A stretch of 64,000 nt of DNA. It comes from Misgurnus anguillicaudatus (Eukaryota; Chordata; Actinopteri; Cypriniformes; Cobitidae). The position numbers were made by a program, and so were the translations under genes. Each line of letters opens with the position of its first letter. Position 1 is the stretch's first letter. The stretch lies in assembly GCF_027580225.2 (NCBI RefSeq), contig NC_073352.2, positions 29,940,001-30,004,000 of the forward strand, given 5' to 3'. Shown here in pieces: positions 23,151 through 34,550 of the stretch. A model generated the notes under the pieces. That model made no database searches, had not been told where the DNA came from, and worked only from the letters and a program-made list of their open reading frames with translations.

Positions 23151-26100
23151 TGGACTGCTTTAAGAACTCCTAACAAGTCCTAACCAAGGGTCCTAACAAT
23201 TCCTAACAAAGTCCTAACACTTCCTAACAAGTCCTAACAAATCCGAACAGAGTCCTAACAACAGCGTGGCAAAAGATGGGCTTGTATGGGTTTTTTATTG
23301 TACCGAGCAAGACCATATGCTGTAAACATCTTGTTTTATGTCTATTCTTTGACCATTTAAGTACAAATCGTTGAAATACCCATTATTACAGTGTAGTAGA
23401 GTATTAAATTATTCATATGATCTTTTTTGTCGTGTTCTGCAGTGAGGCGCTACTGAAGATGCAATGGATATTGCCACAGCATAGGTTCGAATCCCGCAAG
23501 AGACATGAAAATTAAAGTGATGATAAACCTTGCAATAAGTGGAGAACTATGTGTAAACAATGTTGAGAAGATAAAAGAGTGGATAAAAAATGTATGTAGT
23601 GTACGTTTTTATCATTTTTTCTCTTTTTTCCCCTCTCTTCCCCCTCTTTCCTCTCTCTTTTCTTCTCTTCCGCCCCACAAGCTGTCCGTTTTGCCCCCTT
23701 GTTTGGACTGGTTTAAGAAGTCCTAACAAGTCCTAACCAAGGGTCCTAACAATTCCTAACAAAGTCCTAACACTTCCTAACAAGTCCTAACAAGGTCCTA
23801 ACAGTTCCCAACAACTCCTAACAAATCCGAACAGAGTCCTAACAACAGGGTTGCAAAAGAGCTGTATGGGCTTGTATGGGTTTTTCATTGTACTGAGCAA
23901 GACCATATGCTGTAAACATCTTGTTTTATGTCTTTTCTTTGACCATTTAAGTACAAATCGTTGAAATACCCATTATTACAGTGTAGTAGAGTATTAAATT
24001 ATTATTCATATGATCTTTTCTGTCGTATTCTGCAGTGAGGCGCTACTGAAGATGCAATGGATATTGCCACAGCATAGGTTCGAATCCCGCAAGAGACATG
24101 AAAATTAAAGTGATGATAAACCTTGCAATAAGTGGAGAACTATGTGTAAACAATGTTGAGAAGATAAAAGAGTGGATAAAAAATTTATGTAGTGTACGTT
24201 TTTATCATTTTTTCTCTTTTTTCCCCTCTCTTTCCTCTCTCTTTTCTTCTCTTCCCCCCCACAAGCAGTCCGTTTTGCCCCCCGAGGTCCGTTTTGCCCC
24301 CTTGATTGAACTGCTTTAAGAAGTCCTAACAAGTCCTAACCAAGGGTCCTAACAATTCCTAACAAGGTCCTAACACTTCCTAACACTTCCTAACAAGTCC
24401 TAACAAGTCCTAACAAGGTCCTAACAGTTCCCAACAACTCCTAACAAATCCGAACAGAGTCCTAACAACAGCGTGGCAAAAGAGCTGTATGGGCTTGTAT
24501 GGGTTTTTCATTGTACTGAGCAAGACCATATGCTGTAAACATCTTGTTTTATGTCTTTTCTTTGACCATTTAAGTACAAATCGTTGAAATACCCATTATT
24601 ACAGTGTAGTAGAGTATTAAATTATTATTCATATGATCTTTTCTGTCGTATTCTGCAGTGAGGCGCTACTGAAGATGCAATGGATATTGCCACAGCATAG
24701 GTTCGAATCCCGCAAGAGACATGAAAATTAAAGTGATGATAAACCTTGCAATAAGTGGAGAACTATGTGTAAACAATGTTGAGAAGATAAAAGAGTGGAT
24801 AAAAAATTTATGTAGTGTACGTTTTTATCATTTTTTCTCTTTTTTCCCCTCTCTTTCCTCTCTCTTTTCTTCTCTTCCCCCCACAAGCAGTCCGTTTTGC
24901 CCCCCGAGGTCCGTTTTGCCCCCTTGATTGAACTGCTTTAAGAAGTCCTAACAAGTCCTAACCAAGGGTCCTAACAATTCCTAACAAGGTCCTAACACTT
25001 CCTAACAAGTCCTAACAAGGTCCTAACAGTTCCCAACAACTCCTAACAAATCCGAACAGAGTCCTAACAACAGCGTGGCAAAAGAGCTGTATGGGCTTGT
25101 ATGGGTTTTTCATTGTACTGAGCAAGACCATATGCTGTAAACATCTTGTTTTATGTCTATTCTTTGACCATTTAAGTACAAATCGTTGAAATACCCATTA
25201 TTACAGTGTAGTAGAGTATTAAATTATTATTCATATGATCTTTTCTGTCGTGTTCTGCAGTGAGGCGCTACTGAAGATGCAATGGATATTGCCACAGCAT
25301 AGGTTCGAATCCCGCAAGAGACATGAAAATTAAAGTGATGATAAACCTTGCAAAAAGTGGAGAACTATGTGTAAACAATGTTGAGAAGATAAAAGAGTGG
25401 ATAAAAAATGTATGTAGTGTACGTTTTTGTCATTTTTTCTCCTTTTTCCCCTCTCTTTCCCCCCTCTTTCCTCTCTCTTTTCCTCTCTTCCCCCCCACAA
25501 GCTGTCCGTTTTGCCCCCTTGATTGGACTGCTTTAAGAAGTCCTAACAAGTCCTAACCAAGGGTCCTAACAATTCCTAACAAAGTCCTAACACTTCCTAA
25601 CAAGTCCTAACAAGGTCCTAACAGTTCCTAACAACTCCTAACAAATCCGAACAGAGTCCTAACAACAGGGTTGCAAAAGAGCTGTATGGGCTTGTATGGG
25701 TTTTTCATTGTACTGAGCAAGACCATATGCTGTAAACATCTTGTTTTATGTCTATTCTTTGACCATTTAAGTACAAATCGTTGAAATACCCATTATTACA
25801 GTGTAGTAGAGTATTAAATTATTATTCATATGATCTTTTCTGTCATGTTCTGCAGTGAGGCGCTACTGAAGATGCAATGGATATTGCCACAGCATAGGTT
25901 CGAATCCCGCAAGAGACATGAAAATTAAAGTGATGATAAACCTTGCAAAAAGTGGAGAACTATGTGTAAACAATGTTGAGAAGATAAAAGAGTGGATAAA
26001 AAATGTATGTAGTGTACGTTTTTGTCATTTTTTCTCCTTTTTCCCCTCTCTTTCCCCCCTCTTTCCTCTCTCTTTTCCTCTCTTCCCCCCCACAAGCTGT

Positions 26101-26709
26101 CCGTTTTGCCCCCTTGATTGGACTGCTTTAAGAAGTCCTAACAAGTCCTAACCAAGGGTCCTAACAATTCCTAACAAAGTCCTAACACTTCCTAACAAGT
26201 CCTAACAAGGTCCTAACACTTCCTAACAACTCCTAACAAATCCGAACAGAGTCCTAACAACAGGGTTGCAAAAGAGCTGTATGGGCTTGTATGGGTTTTT
26301 CATTGTACTGAGCAAGACCATATGCTGTAAACATCTTGTTTTATGTCTATTCTTTGACCATTTAAGTACAAATCGTTGAAATACCCATTATTACAGTGTA
26401 GTAGAGTATTAAATTATTCATATGATCTTTTCTGTCGTGTTCTGCAGTGAGGCGCTACTGAAGATGCAATGGATATTGCCACAGCATAGGTTCGAATCCC
26501 GCAAGAGACATGAAAATTAAAGTGATGATAAACCTTGCAATAAGTGGAGAACTATGTGTAAACAATGTTGAGAAGATAAAAGAGTGGATACAAAATGTAT
26601 GTAGTGTACGTTTTTATCATTTTTTCTCTTTTTTCCCCTCTCTTTCCCCCCTATTTCCTCTCTCTTTTCTTCTCTTCCCCCCCACAAGCAGTCCGTTTTG
26701 CCCCCCGAG
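23147..26709 (+). repeat. Six-copy tandem satellite, unit about 555-625 bp
   Basis: Unit starts (GACTGCTTTAAGAAGTCC type) lie at about 23154, 23708, 24308, 24931, 25525 and 26127. Each unit has four parts: a minisatellite of TCCTAACAAG-like decamers; a single-copy segment with GTATGGGCTTGTATGGGTTT; a tRNA-like stretch with a perfect B-box (GGTTCGAATCC) and a following ATG frame; and a pyrimidine tract ending CCGTTTTGCCCCC. Units differ by few substitutions and small indels, pointing to recent amplification or homogenisation. The array lies inside a tRNA-Ser gene. Confidence 0.95.
23505..23726 (+). other. Short open frame repeated in every satellite unit (representative)
   Basis: The frame starts MKIKVMINLAISGELCVNN and runs through VEKIKEWIKN before a Phe/Ser/Pro-rich tail read from the pyrimidine tract. 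Copies start at 23505, 24098, 24721, 25323, 25918 and 26510. The first about 45 residues vary only slightly (Ile/Lys, Asn/Gln, Val/Leu) and the tails vary in length by indels. The ATG follows the tRNA-like B-box by about 15 nt. I do not recognise the peptide. The conservation is explained by the whole unit being recently copied, so I do not call it a gene. Confidence 0.3.
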
Positions 26710-26777
26710 AGGTTAAGGCATTGGACTTGAAATCCAATGGGGTTTTTACCGCGCAGGTTCGAATCCTGCTTACAGCG
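26705..26777 (+). pseudogene. 3' portion of the satellite-split tRNA-Ser (anticodon TGA)
   Basis: Equals tRNA-Ser nt 11-82 with one extra base in the variable arm (GGGGTTTTTACCGCGCAGG). Anticodon stem-loop TTGGA-CTTGAAA-TCCAA gives TGA. The last acceptor bases read TTACAGCG instead of TCACAGCG. The 5' ten nucleotides are replaced by satellite sequence. The 3' flank (ATTCTTATAAGATTGTTACAT) is the one shared by the other copies. Confidence 0.85.
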
Positions 26778-26992
26778 TGATATTCTTATAAGATTGTTAC
26801 ATCACAGTGATGTGGAAACAGATAAACTATTGAAGTAGAGGTGATAACAGAAGTATATATATATCCAACTATGTATCCAATTTGGGACTTTTCCATCATG
26901 TCCTATGTTTTTAAAATTTTAAATACAGGTTTTGTGAGATGAGTAAGATGAACCATCAATCATCTTCACTTGAATCAAGAGTTTCCACTTCG

Positions 26993-27074
26993 GCTGTGAT
27001 GGCCGAGAGGTTAAGGCGTTGGACTCGAAATCCAATGGGGTTTCCCCACGCAGGTTCGAATCCTGCTCACAGCG
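26993..27074 (+). tRNA. tRNA-Ser (CGA)
   Basis: 82 nt with the class II fold: acceptor GCTGTGA paired with TCACAGC, anticodon loop CTCGAAA in a TTGGA/TCCAA stem, a long variable arm and the B-box GGTTCGAATCC. The A-box region reads TGGCCGAGAGG. It closely matches vertebrate tRNA-Ser(CGA). No TTTT terminator in the next 100 nt. Inverted counterpart at 41807-41888. Confidence 0.88.
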
Positions 27075-27646
27075 TTCCATCATTATAAGATTGTGAACAT
27101 TTGAAGCTTGGTGATGTGGAAGTGGTAGAGGTGATGAAGTCCATATGGTTCTTGATGAATCTCATGTTATTCCCAGTAAAACTGGCACTCCACAATAGCC
27201 TGTCGGTTAGTAGACACGCTCCTTACTGCTGATTGGCTATAAGTGTGTTTTGGTAGTCGACCTGTCTCCTTTTCCAAAGCGTTTTTCAAACATTGTGCAC
27301 TCTGCCTTTAAGTTGGCAAGTGCCGGTTCTCCACAACAGACCAGATAGCTTTCTGTGCCTCCATGTCCACTACAAACTACAACCGTACATTCGTGCTTAG
27401 CGTCTACGTCACGGCTCTCAGCCCGCCCTCTGTTCGTTGATTGGACGGCCGTTTTGAGACCGCAGGAAAACGGTTAGAATGGGAGGTATCTCAGACTGAG
27501 TACAGAAGCATAATGAAATTTAGCGTAAGTACAAAGTCAGACGTAGGCAGGCTAACTCCACAATGCTGAGATGAAAAACCTTTTATAATCACAGCAGCGA
27601 GACAAACCATCAACCATCCTCTCTTGAATCATGGGTTGAAACGTCA

Positions 27647-27728
27647 GCTGTGATGGCCGAGAGGTTAAGGCGTTGGTCTCGAAATCCAATGGGGTTTCCC
27701 TGCGCAGGTTCGAATCCTGCTCACAGCG
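27647..27728 (+). tRNA. tRNA-Ser (CGA), anticodon-stem mismatch
   Basis: 82 nt, same as the canonical copy except that the anticodon stem base before the loop is T (TTGGT-CTCGAAA-TCCAA), which breaks the closing pair. It may be less stable. Variable arm GGGGTTTCCCTGCGCAGG. Inverted counterpart at 41488-41569. Confidence 0.75.
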
Positions 27729-27989
27729 TGCTATTCTTATAAGTTTGTTACATCACATTGATGTGGAAACAGGCAAACTACTGAAGTAGAAGTGATAACA
27801 GAAGTCCATATGATCCTTGATGCACTTGAATCTCGTGAACATGCAAGTGAACAGGTCATTCTTACTTTTTCCACATAAAATGGCAATAAGGTTACATGTC
27901 TCAAACGATTTCATTGAGTTACAACTATTTTTTGTGATCATCACCGCATTGAGATAAACCATCCTCTCTTGCAGCATGCATTGTCATCG

Positions 27990-28071
27990 GCTATGATGGC
28001 TGAGAGGTTAAGAAGTTGGGCTCAAAAGTCAATAGGATTTCTTTGTGCAGATTTGAATCCTGCTTACAGCG
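27990..28071 (+). pseudogene. tRNA-Ser pseudogene with Leu-type CAA anticodon
   Basis: 82 nt collinear with the tRNA but with many changes: GCTATGATGGCTGAGAGG, anticodon arm TTGGG-CTCAAAA-GTCAA (reads CAA), and B-box GATTTGAATCC. The stems do not pair well, so it is almost certainly dead. Inverted counterpart at 41393-41474 shares most changes, so decay preceded the duplication. Confidence 0.8.
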
Positions 28072-29018
28072 TGCTATCATTATAAGATTGTTACATCACA
28101 GTCATGTGGAAACAGACAAACTACTACAAACTAAGTAGAGGTGATAACAGAAGTCAATGGCTGTATACGGAAGCCTCCTTTGGAGGCAGCATTCCAAGGA
28201 AAGAAGTCATCAAGACGTGTCCAAACCCAATGTTCGCTTTAGTTCCTGACTCTGGGATACTCTTATTGTCTTGTCCCACAATTCCATTTGTGTGTGTACA
28301 CAGGAAATGTGATTGGTTGAGGTTAAATTTTGTGTTATTTACCCCCCAAAATGGTCCCAAACTATTTTGAGACACCATTGACTTCCACTGTTTTTTTTTT
28401 CAATTAAAACATTTTTTGTGTGTGGGTTAGGACAACTAAAGACAAATAAATTGATACAGGTTTTGAACAACTTGAGGGTGAGTAAATGATGAATATAAAT
28501 CATTATAAGGTATTGCATAATTCCCACTAAAAGTGTGCCTGGGTTTAACAACTCAGACGAAATGACCTCCATCTGACGTCCGGCCAGATGTTAGAAGTCA
28601 TAAATAAAGAAATGACAAATAAATTTATACAGGTTTTAAAGAAATTGAGGGTGAATAAATGATGACAGAATTTTCTTTTTTTTTGGGTGAACTACCCCTT
28701 ATCAATAATTAGATATTGAATATGAATTATTATTATAAGCTATTGTGGAATAGCCACTAAAATTGTGCTTGTTATTCATGTAAAACCACTAGATGTCTAA
28801 TTGGACAATATCTCTTTTCTTCTTTTTTCTTTCATTGCATAAGATAAAAAATAAGAAGTAAAATTCTATATATATTTTATATATAAGCAACATATATAAG
28901 CAGTAATGAGTCTACAACTAGAGAGACAAAGAAAAAGTTTCAATACAATCCCTTTCTTCATTACATTAATGAGATGAACTATCAATCATCATCTCTTGAT
29001 TCCTGAGCTGTGGTATCA

Positions 29019-29100
29019 GCTGTGATGGCCGAGAGGTTAAGGCGTTGGACTCGAAATCCAATGGGGTTTTCCCACGCAGGTTCGAATCCTGCTCACAGCG
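29019..29100 (+). tRNA. tRNA-Ser (CGA)
   Basis: 82 nt, intact cloverleaf and variable arm GGGGTTTTCCCACGCAGG. The inverted partner at 40117-40198 has the identical variable arm, which supports the arm-to-arm pairing. No TTTT follows closely. Confidence 0.87.
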
Positions 29101-29419
29101 TGTAGTCATTATAAGATTGTTACATGGTGAACATTTGTAGCTTGGTCCCACAGATCACAGTGATGTGGAAACATATAGACTACTGAAGTAGAGGTCATAA
29201 CAGAAGTGACGCTGGTGGTGACAATACTCTCAGACCATGCAGTGTTTTCACCTCCCTTTTAGTCAACTCGCTTGGTTGGAACCCCAACCAAGGTGGTACT
29301 ACAACAGTTTTGGGTACTACGTACTTTACTCAGTGGAAATCCCTCAGACGTAAGCTGACCTGATAAAACCCATGGGATACTATGCAATGGAAAAGCGCCC
29401 TTAGACATCTAGTGGTTTA

Positions 29420-30700
29420 ACCTGAATAACACACACAATTTTTGTGGAAATTACACAATACCATTTAATGATTTATATGTCATTCAAACCTGTATAAATA
29501 TCTTTGATGTCCTAACCCCAACACAAAGAAACATATTTTAATAAGACAAAATACTTTGGAAGTCAATGTTGGTCCAAAACTGGTCATAAATATTGCTCAA
29601 AATATCTTCCAAAGAAATTTAACTTTGGGACATGGGGGGTAAATAACTAAAATTTTTAATTTTGAGGTAAACTATTCCTTTAAGTAACTGGAGATATAAC
29701 GTTTTTGTAATCCACACAGATTGTAGATCATTGAAATCGGTTGAGAAATGTGAACTTTATTGTGCTTTAGCCTATATGCAGAAAAAGTGAGCCCGCCTTG
29801 TTCACTTGCATGCGACAGTCCTTCAGAACAACATCATGAGATTCAAGTCTGACAAAGGATCACATGGACTGCTTCCAAAACCCAAGGCAGATGACTTGTT
29901 GCCTCGCTGCCTCATGAGACAATGACTGCGGCGGCATGAAGCCAGCTCCAGGAAACACATTCGGACAGCCTTCATAGGCAGCGTAATGGAATTCTGTTTG
30001 AAATATAAACAGAGAACAACTTTGTGTAAACTAATCCCATATTTCAAAACTACAATACTAATTTCTCACTAGAAATGCAATCAAAATGTGTACAAAGTGA
30101 AATTATAACTTTATTTAGACAAAATTTGAGATTCAGCCACTTTTTTGGCCACTATTATATTTGTTTGAACTCGACCAGGCTCAACCAATCACATTCCCGT
30201 GTACACACACAAATGGAATTGTGGGATAAGACGATGAAGGTATCTCAGGAGTCAGAAAGTAAAGAAAACATTGGATTCAGACGTGCCTTGATGACTTCCT
30301 GTCTTGTAAAGCAGCATTTATAGCATTATATAGACCCCTTCAAGGTTTGTAAACATGGGGCATGGGGTCAAACTGTTCATACCATTTAGGCTTTCTAGTT
30401 TAATCTAACAGCTGAAAAACGATGACTTACCTCTTTGATATTTGCATTGTCCCAGTCTGCACGTTTAATTGCTTGCCAAAAAACTTAACGGCAGACCTGG
30501 TGCGATTTTCACAGCCCTTGATGCAAGTAGGCATGTTTGACGATACCAAATAATAAACTCAACCTGCTGGAATGACTTTTCAGACCCCGACATGTGCAGC
30601 GGGAACCGCCTGTGACGTGAACTGTGAAGGGGTCAATTACCTTTACTTCAGTAGCTCATCCATTTCCACGTGACTGTGATGTAACAATCTTATAATGATT
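29420..30700. repeat. Duplicated non-coding segment of the tRNA array
   Basis: 29690-30330 is a direct-orientation duplicate of about 40490-41300: the same series GGAGATATAACGTTTTTGTA, AACAACATCATGAGATTCA, GGCAGATGACTTGTTGCC and ACACACAAATGGAATTGTGG. 30160-30320 is also inverted relative to 28150-28320. No gene is present. Confidence 0.7.
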
Positions 30701-30703
30701 GCA

Positions 30704-30785
30704 CGCTGTGAGCAGGATTCGAACCTACGTGGGGAAACCCCATTGGATTTCGAGTCCAACGCCTTAACCCCTCGGCCATCACAGC
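30704..30785 (-). tRNA. tRNA-Ser (CGA), minus strand
   Basis: 82 nt. The A-box region reads GGCCGAGGGG (one A to G) and the T stem has GTAGG opposite CCTGC (a wobble pair). Anticodon CGA and B-box GGTTCGAATCC intact. Probably still foldable. Confidence 0.78.
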
Positions 30786-30919
30786 AGACGCGTCATCTCA
30801 TTGATGTGATCACAAAGAAAGGGATTGTATTGAACCTTTTTCTTTTTCGCTTATGTATAAAATGTTATTTAACTTCTTATTTATCTTATGCAAATAATGA
30901 TATAGATCAGTGATCTTCA

Positions 30920-31810
30920 CTTTTTTTTCATGAGAGCCACACTGGTAGCTCAGGGTCAATAGGAGAGCCGCCTTTACCGCAAAGTATCAAAAGTTACATC
31001 CAGTCATAAATAGTCTGATTATCAATCTGTCAATCTGTTGCAATGCAATAAATACAAATGCAAATCATTTACCAGTTTTCTAACAAAGTTAGCGTCCGGA
31101 GCAGAAAAGACAGAAAAAGCACATGCCTGCATGATCATATCACTGTATTATTTATTGCCATGCGAGTCACAAATGAAAGCCGCGCAATGAAGAACACAGA
31201 TATAGATGAAAAATGTGCCGTTTTGGGTGTGTCCCTTTAAATGCAAATGAGCTGAAGAATTGCAAACACTGATCACAACCATGGTGGTTTCTTCAAATTT
31301 AATTGTGCTGGCAATTATTTTCTCTCTTTTTATCTATGCACTAAATGGCTGTGCCGTGGTTAGATTAGGGCAGATTAAGGGCAGGAACTGTTATAATAAG
31401 ATCCCCTTATGACATCACATGGGGGGGCATATTTCAATGAGCTATATTTTCACATGCTTGCAGAGAATGGTTTACCAAAACTAAGTTACTAGGTTGATCT
31501 TTTTAACAATTTTTAGTTTGATAGAAGCACTTGGAACCCAATTATAACACTTAAACATGGAAAAGTCAGATTGTCATAGTATGTCCTCTTTAAGTAACTG
31601 AAGATATAACGCTTTTGTTATCCACACAGATTGTAGATTAAAATTGTTTGAGAACTTAATTGTGCTTTTTATGCAGAGAAAGCAAGACTGCCCTGTTCAC
31701 TTGTATGTGCCAGTCCTGCAGAACAACATCATGAAATTCAAGTGCATCATGGATTATATGGACTTAGTAGTTTATCTGTTTCCACATCACTGTGATGGAA
31801 CAGTCTTATA
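30920..31810. repeat. Interspersed repeat remnants
   Basis: Contains a fish repeat with GGTGTGTCCCTTTAAATGCA (about 31225) and a segment ending AGTATGTCCTCTTTAAGTAA (about 31580-31600). Inverted copies of these recur at about 33450-33970 and 39380-39745. No coding exon seen. Confidence 0.6.
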
Positions 31811-31819
31811 ATGATTGCA

Positions 31820-31889
31820 CGCTGTGAGCAGGATTCGAACCTGCGCAGGGAAACCCCATTGGATTTCGAGTCCAACGCCTTAACCTCTA
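31820..31889 (-). pseudogene. tRNA-Ser fragment lacking its 5' end
   Basis: Minus strand. The 3' 70 nt, including anticodon CGA and the B-box, are perfect, but the first about 12 nt are replaced by repeated ACGTGACAACCTCTACGTCA-type sequence. Without the acceptor 5' strand it cannot form a tRNA. Confidence 0.85.
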
Positions 31890-32297
31890 CGTGACAACCT
31901 CTACGTCAACGTGACAACCTGTGCTTCAAGAGCAAAGGTGGGTAGTAACAAATTACATTTACTTCATTACATTTACTTGAGTAAATATTTTGGGTAACTA
32001 GTACATTAAGAGTAAATTTAAGGATGGGTACTGAAATTTTTTTGCTACAGTTGGTGGCATTACTAGAATACTGTCAAATTGTAATAATTAATGAATATTT
32101 TGACTATATATATTTGAAAAACGTTAATATGGCTTGTTCGAAAAAGTCTCGCGAGACATTGGAAAGACTGCGTGCGTTGTGAAAGGTGGCTACGCATTAT
32201 CTTTAGCGTCCGTAGATGAAAGGAGCAGAGGTCTGTGGTCACTGTGGTCTGTGGGACCAACATCAACATTCACCATGTAACAATCTTATAATGATGG

Positions 32298-32326
32298 CAC
32301 GCTGTGAGCAGGATTCGAACCTGCGA
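32298..32326 (-). pseudogene. tRNA-Ser 3' fragment
   Basis: Only the T-arm and acceptor 3' strand remain (CGCTGTGAGCAGGATTCGAA on the plus strand), followed by an abrupt junction to the 3' flank of another unit. Confidence 0.8.
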
Positions 32327-32527
32327 ACCTGCGGAAACAGACAAACTAGAGGTGATAACAGAAGTCCATATGATCCTAGTCGCTCTTGAATCTGATGTTG
32401 TTCTGTAGGACTGCATACAAGTGAACAGGGCAGACTTGCTTTCTCTGTGATCAGTAATGAGTCTACGACTAGAGAGAAAAATAAAAAGTTTCAATCATTC
32501 TTTTTTGAATCATGGGTTGTTACATCA

Positions 32528-32609
32528 GCTGTGATGGCCGAGAGGTTAAGGCGTTGGACTCGAAATCCAATGGGGTTTCCCCTCGCAGGTTCGAATCCTG
32601 TTCACAGCG
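32528..32609 (+). tRNA. tRNA-Ser (CGA)
   Basis: 82 nt. One T-stem change (CCTGT, giving a G-T pair). Variable arm GGGGTTTCCCCTCGCAGG. Anticodon and both boxes intact. Confidence 0.83.
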
Positions 32610-33191
32610 TACTATCATTATAAGATTGTTACAGTGATGTAGAAATTGAAATACTGAAGGTAGAGGTGATAACAGAATTCCATATTATCCCTTGATGCAC
32701 TTGAATCTCATGATGTTGTTCTATAGCCCATAGTTACCAAATGATCATTAATAGTGTTCAAATAGGCAGTACTGTGACACTTACCGCTACGTGTTGGAGC
32801 TTAAATTTCTGTATGCTGAGATGTCAGTTCCTTTTGGTGCACACATTATGAAACTTTTCTTTTTCACCACTTGAAGTGAAAACATAAAGCGAACTTGAGG
32901 CCACGAGTGATCTGCCTCCGAAAGCTCACACAACGCACACGCGTTCCTCTGCTCCTTTTATCTACGCGCGCTAAAGGTGATCGCAACCTATCGCAACACA
33001 CGCAGCCTCTCCACCGACTGTAGCGAAAAAAATTTCACCAGAAATGTGCTTGAGTAACAGTAAAAAGTACACATCCTTAAATTTACTCTTAAAGTACTAG
33101 TTACCCAAAATATTTACTCAAGTAAATGTAATGAAGTAAATGTAATTTGTTACTAACCACCTGTGCTCTTGAAGCAAAGATTGTCACGTCA

Positions 33192-33273
33192 GCTGTGATG
33201 GCCGAGAGGTTAAGGCGTTGGACTCGAAATCCAATGGGGTTTCCCCGCGCAGGTTCGAATCCTGCTCACAGCG
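33192..33273 (+). tRNA. tRNA-Ser (CGA), canonical copy
   Basis: 82 nt. Every stem pairs: acceptor GCTGTGA/TCACAGC, anticodon TTGGA/TCCAA, variable arm GGGGTTTCCCCGCGC, T arm GCAGG/CCTGC. This is the copy closest to what I know of vertebrate tRNA-Ser(CGA). The 3' flank has no TTTT for about 110 nt. Confidence 0.9.
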
Positions 33274-33439
33274 TGCCATCATTATAAGATTATTACATCA
33301 CAATGATGTCGAAACAGTTAAACTACTGAAGTAGAGGTAATAACAGAAGTCCATATGATCCTTGTCGCCCTTGAATCTGATGTTGTTCTGTAGGACTGCA
33401 TACAAGTGAACAGGGCATACTTGCTTTCTCTGCATAAGA

Positions 33440-34440
33440 AGCATAATAAGGTTTACATTGCTGAGGACATATCATTAAAATCTTGTCTTTTTCCATGTTT
33501 AAGTGCTATAATTGGGTCCCCAGTGCTTCTATCAACCTAGAAAATGTGAAAAAGATCAACCCAGTAACTTAGTTTTGGTAAACCATTCTCTACAAGCATG
33601 AATTAAAATATGGCTCCCCTTGTGATGTCATAAGGGGATCTTATTATAACAATACCGCCCCTTAATCTGCATTATCCAACCACGGCACTGCCATTCAGTG
33701 TAGAGAGAAAGAGAGAGAAAAGTATTGACAGCACAATTGAGTTTCAATTTCAACAAACCACCATGATTGTGATCAGTGTTTGAATTTCGTCAGCTCATTT
33801 GCATTTAAAGGGGCACACCCAAAATGGCATATTTTTGCTCACACCTACAAAATGGCAATTTTAATGTTAAAATAGATAATCTATATGGTATTTTAAGCTA
33901 AAACTTGAAATATGTACTCTGGGGACACCAAAGATTTGAAAAAAGCTTTAAAATGTCCCCTTTAAATGATAGTTTATTTCAAATTAACATTTTGTGTTAT
34001 TTACTTCCCCAAGTTGTCCCAAACTTAAATTTCTTTGGAAGATATTTTGAGCAATATTTGTGACCAAACAGTTTTGGACCACCATTGACTTCCACGTTAT
34101 TTTTTCCTGTTAAAATATGTTTCTTTTGTGTTGGGGTTAGGACAACAAAGACATTTATACAGGTTTTGAACAACTTGATGGTGAGTAAATGATGGCAGAA
34201 TATTTCTTTTTGGGTGAACCTTTAAAATCTCCACTAAAATTGTGCCTGTTATTCATGTAAAACTACTAGATGTCTAATTGGACTAAATCTATTTTACATC
34301 TTTAATTGTATAAGATAAATAAGAAGTAAAATAACATTTTATATATAAGTGATCAGTAATGAGTCTACGACTAGAGAGAAAAGTTTCATTAAAATCCCTT
34401 TTCTTTGTGATCACATCAATAAGATGAACCATCAATCATT
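33440..34440. repeat. Repeat-filled spacer
   Basis: Contains an inverted copy of the repeat at 31150-31600 and a segment (CAGGTTTTGAACAACTTGA near 34160) that recurs, in the opposite or same sense, near 28455 and 29490. No gene. Confidence 0.55.
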
Positions 34441-34468
34441 CTTTTTTGAATCACGGGTTGCTACATCA

Positions 34469-34550
34469 GCTGTGATGGCCGAGAGGTTAAGGCGTTGGAC
34501 TCGAAATCCAATGGGGTTTCCCCTCGCAGGTTCGACTCCTGCTCACAGCG
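34469..34550 (+). tRNA. tRNA-Ser (CGA), T-loop variant
   Basis: 82 nt. The T-loop reads TTCGACT (A to C at the sixth loop base), so the B-box is GGTTCGACTCC. Stems intact. Possibly functional. Confidence 0.78.

Larger units (their letters stand above)
26850..29420. repeat. Left arm of a large inverted duplication in the tRNA-Ser array
   Basis: This segment has an inverted counterpart at about 39814-42010. Matches include the flank with AATTTTAAATACAGG and CATGTCCTATG (26870-26940 against 41940-42000), the flank TCACAGCAGCGAGACAAACC (27590-27610 against 41610-41635), the pseudogene at 27990 against 41393, the segment 28150-28320 against 41170-41340, and 29215-29400 against 39820-40020. Indels separate the arms. 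Confidence 0.8.

Noticed and set aside
23160..26240. Regularly spaced short repeats (TCCTAACAAG) that could look like a CRISPR array
   Set aside because: The decamers are nearly contiguous, vary in spacing and sequence, have no unique spacers, and sit inside a vertebrate satellite unit.
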